In this document: positions 34,224 to 42,000 of the stretch, one piece after another
Layout of the letters: each line of letters starts with the position of its first letter
Numbering within the stretch: the stretch's first letter is position 1
From: Symsagittifera roscoffensis
Taxonomy: Eukaryota > Xenacoelomorpha > Acoela > Convolutidae
Length of the DNA stretch: 64,000 bases
Assembly: GCF_963678635.1 (NCBI RefSeq)
Contig: NC_087068.1
Coordinates: 45,859,013-45,923,012, forward strand
Direction of reading: 5' to 3'
Translations under genes and position numbers: made by a program
The notes under the pieces: generated by a model
The model's database searches: none
What the model was told of the DNA's origin: nothing
Seen by the model: the letters and a program-made list of their open reading frames with translations, nothing else

Positions 34224-35622
34224 CTTCACTCGCCACTTCCATTGCTCGGAACCATAAGTCGTTGGACATTGCCGTGATCACTCGATGGTCGTCGTCTATT
34301 CCCGGTTTCAGTTTGAGTTGCCGACTGAAGTTGGACAGTTCCAACCCCAGCACTTCGTCCAACACTAACATGTGTAGCGCGTGGTCCTTGAATCCTCTCA
34401 TCGCGTTTGAGATATCTGACCATACTGCAGGCAGTTCAGCCTTAAGTGGCCTCAGGTTCTCCAATTCTATCATGCGATTCGGGGCCGATATGATCACATC
34501 ATATTTTCCTTCCGAAAGTAAGGCTACCATTGCGTACACAAACTTCAGTCCATCCGGGAGATGTGCATATCCCGGAGACAACGCGAATACTACACTCAAC
34601 GCCACTTTATTGAATGACCCCTCCTTCGTCGCATCCACCACTTCACCCATCGACTCCAGGATGTCTTTTATTGCTGGCCATACTGCGTTTTCTGCTGTTG
34701 CAGGATCTCTGAGCCTGCTCAGAAAACCTCTACTGTGTAGATTGTGTAGATGGTCATTGATGCCAGCAAACACAATCGTAATTGGGTTCATTTCTGTCTG
34801 CCTTTGTACCCCTATAGCCAAAGACACTGATTGCAATAGGTCTAGGTCAACCGCGGCCAACATTATGACGTCCGGCCAAAACAAAGACTTGGAGGTGTAC
34901 ACGAACTCTGAATTCGCTACTACCATGATTTTGGCCTTCCTCATCTCTGCTTTGTCATAGGCGGCGAAGATGGTCTCATCTTTCTTTATCGCTGTCAATC
35001 CGCCATATCTCTGGGCATCACCATCTTGGTTCACTAGTTTTGGGTACACTCTCTCCTTCACATGACCAGGTGGTGTCGTCAGCTGCCTAAATACCTTCAC
35101 GTGTTGTCCAATCGGCGCTCTCGCCGTCAGGAATCTTCCTGGTCTCTCTTCACGATTCCCCTCATCATGGTTCAATCTCACATCTTGCAACCGTCTCGCA
35201 TTCACTGATCCTATCGTGTTGTTAGAGGGCAGTCCCTCCAAATCAGCAAATCTCAAGGCCGTCGTGGAGCTGAAATTTTTGCTAGCGGCTATCACCCAGT
35301 CTACGCCGGTTATCGAGTACAATCTGCTGACGGATAGCGTCGCTCCATTCAACATCCTCCTCGCATCTTCGATGAAGCTTACTCTCTGGAGATCCAGCTT
35401 CATTAGTTCGTCCTTGTATATATGCCAAGGAGACGGTATGGACCTCGACCACAACAATGAGCCTCTGCTCGGTCTTTCCTCTCGACTGGTACTCGTCGTC
35501 TCCGATCTAGTGTCCGATCTAGATGCGCCTGCTACTTCTTCGATTGGTTGGTTGACAGGTCCTATCCTTCTCCTAGGATGAATTGTTCTCCTCATCGGTG
35601 CTTCTCCCAGCCGATCCTGCAC
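34195..35622 (-). CDS. Retrotransposon last ORF, unknown (SGNH-like?) C-terminal protein
   Basis: 475 codons from a GTG; the first ATG is at 35595. It is in the same frame as the SGNH ORF upstream, with one TAA (35656-35658) and eleven sense codons between them, so it may be made as a readthrough extension rather than on its own. Residues 1-60 are Arg/Ser-rich and disordered. Residues ~230-460 look globular: V-V-A-N-S-E-F (~234), F-A-G-I-N-D-H-L (~285), L-S-P-G-Y-A-H-L-P-D-G (~348) and G-I-D-D-D-H (~441). The spacing N-S / G-x-N-D / D-x-x-H resembles a degenerate SGNH fold lacking the usual GDS; this is inference. The final residues (ETREKKQQH) are encoded by LTR sequence, so the natural C-terminus is probably missing. 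Confidence 0.6.
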   Translation of the reverse strand: MQDRLGEAPMRRTIHPRRRIGPVNQPIEEVAGASRSDTRSETTSTSREERPSRGSLLWSRSIPSPWHIYKDELMKLDLQRVSFIEDARRMLNGATLSVSRLYSITGVDWVIAASKNFSSTTALRFADLEGLPSNNTIGSVNARRLQDVRLNHDEGNREERPGRFLTARAPIGQHVKVFRQLTTPPGHVKERVYPKLVNQDGDAQRYGGLTAIKKDETIFAAYDKAEMRKAKIMVVANSEFVYTSKSLFWPDVIMLAAVDLDLLQSVSLAIGVQRQTEMNPITIVFAGINDHLHNLHSRGFLSRLRDPATAENAVWPAIKDILESMGEVVDATKEGSFNKVALSVVFALSPGYAHLPDGLKFVYAMVALLSEGKYDVIISAPNRMIELENLRPLKAELPAVWSDISNAMRGFKDHALHMLVLDEVLGLELSNFSRQLKLKPGIDDDHRVITAMSNDLWFRAMEVASEETREKKQQH

Positions 35623-35655
35623 GTCTGTTCTTCGACCTGGTTCGCTGGAGCTTTG

Positions 35656-37521
35656 TTACCGGTAATTCGTGACGGCTGGGACCGTACCCAGGCGTGTTTC
35701 CAGGTTAGGAGGCACAAAGGTGGTAATTACCGCATCACTCACCGTTCCCTTTTCCTTCAGCACTCCTGTGTCAAAAAGTTCTGCTTCCAGCTCCTCCAAC
35801 CGTTCTTGGAAGACTCGATTCAACCAAGCTTGCCCTTCGATACTGTCGAAGTGGATGCCATCCGTGGTCAGTGTGGCCTGATCCATGGCTCTCAACTCAT
35901 GTTCAATGTCCATGAGGATCATCCTTCCGGTATTTCGATTTGCTAGGTTCCTCAAGATGTTGTTCCATCTCATGACTCCCTCGTTGTGCCTCCTTCCTGA
36001 TGCTGTCAGGCTTTTCGTATTCATTGGCACAGTGCAAACGGTCAGTACCGCGCAACTGAACTTCTGCCAGAGGGTAGTGAACAAACACACCATCATTGAC
36101 TCCCACAGTGCTTCCTGCTCGTCTGATCCTCTGGAGATGTCATTCGTCCCAACTAAGATCATCACATTGGGAATCTTCTCTGGATTCATCAGTTCCACCA
36201 TCTGATATAATTGGGCTATCGTCGCACCTCCAAAGGCCATCACCGTGGTGACCCACGAGGTCCTCAAATTCGACAGCACTCTGACTAAACTGTCTCCCAA
36301 TATCAGGTGAGATGTCCCGAGTGGTGGTTGCTGCAGTTTCACAGCCGGGCTCCAGGTAGCTCGATTGAAGCAGGCCCTCGGATATGTCTCCGGAACTCCC
36401 GTGAAATTATACTTCAATTGATTGTTCTTCTGCACGTCTATTACACGAGACACTTTCTTCGCTGGCATCTTTCGTACTTTCCTCTCTGGGATTCTCGAGC
36501 TCCCCATGAGTGGTGTCACATTACTTATCCCTTGTCTGATCACGGTCTGGGAGAGTTGTACTCTGCCCGTATCGTCAATCGTTCCATAGGGCGCAGTCAC
36601 CCCGGAACCTGGCGCATTCTTGTTAGCGACCAGTCGTCCAGCTGTCTCGATCAGTTTCCTCACTGTCTGTTCCACGACGGGGTCACCCAAGGTGTCACTA
36701 GGATCCGGGATCGTTACTCGATTTGTCTCTACTGGAGGTCGTGTCTCCGTTGTTTGACTCAATTCTCGAGGCGTCAAGAGCTCCATCGGGGACTGCCCAC
36801 GAGGAATATCCCTTGCAGGTATCACTTTCTCCACGGCCGTTGTCAACGCCACCTGCTCCGATCGCTCTTTGTATTCCTGCCTTAAGCGTTCGATCTCTTG
36901 ACCCTGCTTTTTGTTGCAGTCTTCAAACAACTTTCTCCACATGTCCCGATCTTCCTCCATCTGGAGCATGCTTCTGGTCATCTCGTCCAGCTCCTTCTTC
37001 GTACTTCTCAGCTGATCGTTAATCTCGTCCAGATCTTGTATGGTTTGGTTCGTCCGAACCTTCTGTGTTACTTTCGCCCTTTTTGGTGGCACAGCTGCTC
37101 TCAGTGGTGAACCAGACGAGGTCGCCTCGCTGTTCATCTCCTGATGCATTCTCGTCAACCCAGGTTTAGGCTTAGAGGGCATTGGCATCTCACCTGGTTG
37201 GTAAGTCCTAGAACTTCCCAATCCAGGCTCATTCGCCAAGTCACTCCCTGAGAGAGCCCCGTTTCTCCACCTCATCACTCTCATGTTCGGGCGGTCTAGT
37301 ACTCCTCTTTCTCCATATGCTGCCATCAACAGGACTTCCGTGGGGCGGTCCCCACGGTTGTCGTGCCCCAAGATGTTGATCAGGGCGGTCAGCAACATGA
37401 CCACCTCTGGGTCCTCCAGAGCGAAGTCTCGTTCGATCAGCCGACGATAGATCGCATCTACCATCGGTCCTACATATGCCTCTGCCAGGTCCATCAATTC
37501 ATCCAGGTTGAAGTTGTCCAT
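35656..37521 (-). CDS. Retrotransposon ORF with C-terminal SGNH/GDSL hydrolase domain
   Basis: 621 residues. Residues 1-~150 carry a helical N-terminus and a Pro/Ser-rich stretch; ~160-225 is a predicted coiled coil; ~330-370 is basic. The SGNH domain spans ~400-580: block I L-G-D-S-L (Ser411), block II glycine (G-G-A, ~431), block III V-G-T-N-D (Asn460) and block V D-G-I-H-F (Asp554, His557), so nucleophile, oxyanion residues and the Asp/His pair are all present. SGNH hydrolases cleave ester bonds in lipids or acetylated sugars. An esterase domain of this fold is known in ORF1 of CR1-type LINEs, but its place after pol in an LTR element is unusual. The role in the element is unknown; membrane or envelope-lipid action, or RNA/protein binding, are possibilities. 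It ends at TAA-CAA. Confidence 0.85.
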   Translation of the reverse strand: MDNFNLDELMDLAEAYVGPMVDAIYRRLIERDFALEDPEVVMLLTALINILGHDNRGDRPTEVLLMAAYGERGVLDRPNMRVMRWRNGALSGSDLANEPGLGSSRTYQPGEMPMPSKPKPGLTRMHQEMNSEATSSGSPLRAAVPPKRAKVTQKVRTNQTIQDLDEINDQLRSTKKELDEMTRSMLQMEEDRDMWRKLFEDCNKKQGQEIERLRQEYKERSEQVALTTAVEKVIPARDIPRGQSPMELLTPRELSQTTETRPPVETNRVTIPDPSDTLGDPVVEQTVRKLIETAGRLVANKNAPGSGVTAPYGTIDDTGRVQLSQTVIRQGISNVTPLMGSSRIPERKVRKMPAKKVSRVIDVQKNNQLKYNFTGVPETYPRACFNRATWSPAVKLQQPPLGTSHLILGDSLVRVLSNLRTSWVTTVMAFGGATIAQLYQMVELMNPEKIPNVMILVGTNDISRGSDEQEALWESMMVCLFTTLWQKFSCAVLTVCTVPMNTKSLTASGRRHNEGVMRWNNILRNLANRNTGRMILMDIEHELRAMDQATLTTDGIHFDSIEGQAWLNRVFQERLEELEAELFDTGVLKEKGTVSDAVITTFVPPNLETRLGTVPAVTNYR

Positions 37522-37904
37522 TCTATTCTTTTCAAGTTTGATTTGATTCGATTCTTTGACTCAAGTGAGTAATTTAAATGATCAATCAGGATCTAGAAAA
37601 GAAATCACGAATATCACACTTGTCAGTTTCACCTTAACATATATCGTTAAAATTTGCTTAAAACAGTTCAGATAAAAAGATATTTATCCTTAAATTTATT
37701 AAAACCAATTGGTTTCTAAAATTTTGGAATTCGACCTAAGATTGGACAGTCCAAACCTTGGATCTATTTCCAAGATCGTCATTTAGTTGTTCATGGTCAC
37801 TAACCCCTACTTACCCATGATCTTAATAACCCAACACATAACATAACATAACACACATATCACATGCAACTTAGTCTTTGACCTAACACTCTTTCGCACA
37901 TCAC
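37522..37904 (-). other. Internal spacer of the retrotransposon
   Basis: 383 bp between the macro-domain ORF and the SGNH ORF. AT-rich compared with the ORFs, closed in all minus frames. It might hold a splice acceptor or internal promoter for the downstream ORFs; none is obvious. Confidence 0.5.
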
Positions 37905-39011
37905 TCAGCCTATACTTAAGTAATATTTCTTGTGTAGATATACTTGTATGTTCGTATCAGAGAATATCACGTGTACAAGCGCGTACAATTCCCGAGGATG
38001 CAGTCTTCCTCTGTTTGGATCGTACACTGGAAGCGAGAGCTCCTTCACGTCCATTTCTACAAGGAAGTCCCTCAGCCTCGTCAAAGACAAGACTAGGTTT
38101 TCTGGGTCCACGTGCTGCTTCTCCGTCGCCCTCGTTACCAAGAAGCATAAGTACTTTCCCGGTATCTGCGACACCGCCCGAGGTAAGGCTGCTACGCCCC
38201 CTATCCCTGGTCTTTGCTTCCAAAGGAATTCCACGTTTTTGTATTCTCTCTTAAAATCTGCCACTAACGCTGTCCTAAAACTCATGTCTGCGGTGATTGC
38301 TATCGCACATGTTCTGTTTGTGAGTATGAAATCACTGTCTGTTAGTATTATGTTACTTGAATATTCATTTGGTAAGTTAAAATATGACTCAACCACCCTG
38401 CCTATGTCAGGTTTCTTAGGTTCTTCGCCTGTTTCTGCTTCTAACTCTCCTGTTTCTCTTGCTATTCTCAATTTTTTTATTATCAGGTTTTCAGTGTGGG
38501 TAAGTCCTACCCCCACTCCCCGGACAAAAACATCCATCGGCGTCCCCGTCGATCGCATACCGGATATCAAGTCAAGGTTAGAAGCTGGAATGAGAAGTTG
38601 TCCTTCCTGGGCAGCCCAGGAAGGATCATCTCGTTCGGTCTTAATGTATTTCGCGCTTTCGCGATCTACGTCTCGAATCGTAACGCTGGTCTCTTTAGGG
38701 TCTGATGTCATTTCGTTCAGCCACTCTAAGACACGCAGGTTCGTCAGGTCTTGTTCATTTGACTGCTGTTGCTCATCGTCGAATTCTACCTCGGGTTTCG
38801 ACCAGTCGTCAACCCACTCATCGTTGTGATCATCGACTATGTCAATGTCTTGTGACACAGTTATTTCCTCTAAACCCACTACTTCTTCCACTATTTTCTT
38901 TAGATCTATCCTATCCACTACAAAGTCGTCACCGTAAGGATTGTATTTCTTTCTTGGTCTCGTCCCGTCCTTCTGACGAGTCTGCATCGTGAACGGAAGA
39001 TCTGGTTCCAT
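37905..39011 (-). CDS. Retrotransposon ORF with a TARG1/OARD1-like macro domain
   Basis: 368 residues. Residues 1-~130 are acidic and disordered. Residues ~220-362 follow the macro-domain plan of TARG1/OARD1 (ADP-ribose and O-acetyl-ADP-ribose hydrolases): I-A-I-T-A-D-M-S-F-R-T-A-L-V-A-D-F-K aligns with the first ligand loop, then G-G-V-A-A-L-P-R, G-K-Y-L-C-F-L-V-T-R-A-T-E-K, D-P-E-N-L-x-x-S-L-x-x-L-R-D-F, E-L-S-L-P-V-Y-D-P-N-R-G-R-L and I-F-S-D-T-N-I-Q-V-Y. The canonical glycines of loop 1 (M-G-A-G-I-A) and of the R-I-G-C-G-L-D loop are substituted, so binding may be altered or catalysis lost. The ORF frame is already open in the last bases of pol, 47 bp upstream. The assignment rests on recalled family pattern, not an alignment. 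Confidence 0.75.
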   Translation of the reverse strand: MEPDLPFTMQTRQKDGTRPRKKYNPYGDDFVVDRIDLKKIVEEVVGLEEITVSQDIDIVDDHNDEWVDDWSKPEVEFDDEQQQSNEQDLTNLRVLEWLNEMTSDPKETSVTIRDVDRESAKYIKTERDDPSWAAQEGQLLIPASNLDLISGMRSTGTPMDVFVRGVGVGLTHTENLIIKKLRIARETGELEAETGEEPKKPDIGRVVESYFNLPNEYSSNIILTDSDFILTNRTCAIAITADMSFRTALVADFKREYKNVEFLWKQRPGIGGVAALPRAVSQIPGKYLCFLVTRATEKQHVDPENLVLSLTRLRDFLVEMDVKELSLPVYDPNRGRLHPRELYALVHVIFSDTNIQVYLHKKYYLSIG

Positions 39012-39058
39012 GTTCTTGGGAACCTCTGTCTGTTCGGAATCCTGCCAATCTTCCTCTG

Positions 39059-42000
39059 CTAGGGTAAGGTTTCATCGTCCGCTTCGATCCGTTCGTTTGG
39101 ATCCAGGTCCAATGGTGTATCCGTGCCTTCCTCTACGACTTCGTTTCCATCGTTCTTCTCCCTGGTGCCTTTTTCATTGACCTCACAAGCAGGATCCATC
39201 ATTAGATAATCCCCTTCTTCCATGTCTGCAGGTATACACCAGTCTTCTGTCGATGGATTGTGTGGCTTGATGTTCTCGTAGTGGGCGGCTCGGCCAGTAC
39301 TCAGTCTATAAAAGCGTCCCTCCTGGTGCACCTCCGTAATCATGAAGGGTCCCCTCCATTTTTTTAGAAGTTTCTTTGTCCCTTTCGGTGGTATAACGTT
39401 CTGAAATACCCATACGTAGTCTCCCACCGAGTAAGCTTTTGCGCCAGCTGCTTTCTTGTCGAATCTTTTCCTTTGCCTTGCCTGTGCTTGCTGAGTATTT
39501 CGTCTGCACAGATCGTTCAACTCCTGTTGACGTCTGATCACATCCCTTACGTAAACCTGTGGAGATGTTTTCTTTCCCTCATACTCTGGGTAGAAGAATG
39601 TCAAGGGTAAAGACTTCTCGTGTCCCGTCAGCATCATGTGTGGACTGACTCCAGTGGTGGAGTGTTGCGTGCTATTATAAGCTCCCATCACCTGTGGAAG
39701 GTATCTGTCCCAATCGGTCATGTACCTGGAACAATATACCCTCAGCATCGACACTAACGTCCTATTCTGTCTTTCCACTAGGCCATTCGTTTGAGGGTGG
39801 TATGTCGTGGAGTGAGCCTGAGCGACCTGTGAGCGTCTCATAAGCTCTTTCGTAAGCTCTCCTACGAAAGCTGTTCCATTATCCGATTGAAACGTCATCG
39901 GACAACCATGTCTTGCTATCCACGTATTGATCAGGTGGTCGCATGTCTCTTCCGCCGAGGCAGTTATGCAGGGCACGGCCTCTGCATACTTCGTGAAGTG
40001 ATCTATCATGACCAAGACGTGGTTATAACCGCTGTCTGTCATGCATATCTTCTGGTGATCTATCTGCACCACCTCGTTGAATTCAGACGACTCAATCGAT
40101 TGTAAAGGAAATCGTAATTTCCTTGGATCCTTGACCTGTTGGCATGACAGGCACGCTGTTACCCATTTCTCACATGCCTTTTTCATTCCAGGCCACTCAA
40201 AGCGCTTCAGGATCCTCTGATACACTTTGTCGATCCCTTGATGGCCCATCTGATCATGCGACCTGAATAATAGTTCTGTCTGATAGAGTTGTGGCAACAC
40301 TATCGCGTTATATTTGTATAAGACCTTGTCTTCTTCTCTTTTCCTGCAAGCCACGATCCCGTCCTTGTTCAGATATAATCTCCCCTCCTTCTGCATGAAG
40401 TATTGTCTCAGGATCCTATAGCTGTCTTCTTCCAGGTCATCTTTGTCTGGTGCACCGTTTTCTATCCACCTTTTTAGGTTGCTTGTCATGCGATCATTTC
40501 TCTGCGCCCTTAGAAGGTCCGAGAGTCTGTATCTCGCCTTCAAGTACGTCTTCATGACCCTCATCTGACTATTCAGCTCGTTGGGCTGATGTGTGTCTTC
40601 TTCCATCTTAACGCACCAAATCTTCGCCAACGGTTGTGTTTCTTGCTGAAACGGTTGAAGATCAGTCCTGACCACTTCTTTCTGCGGCAACAGGCTTATC
40701 GAACGTTTCGATACCGCTATCGTTTCTAAGTCATCCGCTGCGTTGTCAAAGACTCTTTCGCTTGGTATTAGGTAGCGATCACTGTCAGGATCCTGGTACA
40801 CCTCTCTGTCCAGGTCTCTCGCCCGAGTTTCCACTAGTAGCGTGTGTATCGCCAGCTCTGACAGTTCTGATCCCGAGGTCGAATTCCTGTCTGAATAGGT
40901 GTTCCTTCCTGAGTTCCGGGAATCATCATCCGTCGAAGAGGTTGTGCTGGAGACTGCGCTCTCCTCCAGATCATGTCTGTGCTTTCTTCGCATCCATCTG
41001 AACTCCCCGGACAAAACCTTGTTCTCTAGGTCCTGTTTCTCATCAGGAATTTCCTCGTTTATCTCAGACTCCCCGGACAAATTTCCTTGTCCCGGGTGTT
41101 GATCTTGTGATCGCTGGTTCTTCTCATCATCCTTCTCCCCGGACAAATAGTCTTGCAGCAGATTGTGTTCTGCCTCTTCACCCTCTTTATCCCGGTCTAC
41201 AAAGGTGACGGTTTTCTTTCGCTTGCTGCTCCCCTGTTCTTTCTGTCCGTAAGAAGTACTTGTTAAAATCTCTTGGGGTATTGAGGATACTAGTTGCTGA
41301 ACTATTGTCCTACAATCCCTTTCGTTCTCTTCGTGCTGTCGTCTGGACGGCACGATCTTCACCTTCTCACTGACTGTTAGCGATGCCACTGCTGCTGTCC
41401 ACTCGGGGTCATCTCTGGTCACTTCTCTTTCTAACAATCCACCCAGCATCCGCATCACTTGTGGTGTGACGTGCACCGTTTTATCCAATAATGAGAGGCT
41501 GTTTATATTCATGCGAGAGAGTTCTTGCTGGACCAGGTTCGAACGCAGCAACAAATCCAAGGGGACCGGGTCCTCCTTGGACAGGATCTTTATCTCGGCT
41601 GCTTTCTCTACAGGTAGCTCAGGGTGCCCTGGAATTGGATGTCCAGACTTATCCAACCATCTCGTCAAGGGAAGCGCTTCATAAGTTTCTTTGTCCAGAA
41701 ACGAGAATCCCTCCTTTATTTCCGCCTGATTGGCCTGCTCATAGAACTCAGTTTTCTTGCTGAGGCTGTCAGCATTCTGGTGTTTATCACGCATCCTATG
41801 TTCGATTATCATATGGTAGCCATCCAATCTTACTATCCATCTACCAATATAACTCTGATCCATCGAGTAGGTCTTCAACCAGGATAACGCTCTGTTGTCC
41901 ACGCGTAACTTGAATGGAGCGCTCCCCAAGTATGCACGGTACTTTTCCACGAAGGTGACTACTGCAAACATTTCTGCTTTCGGTGCGCCATATTTCATCT

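Noticed and set aside
37905-39011. env gene of the retrotransposon
   Set aside because: No signal peptide, transmembrane segment, cleavage site or coiled-coil fusion features; the macro-domain reading fits better.
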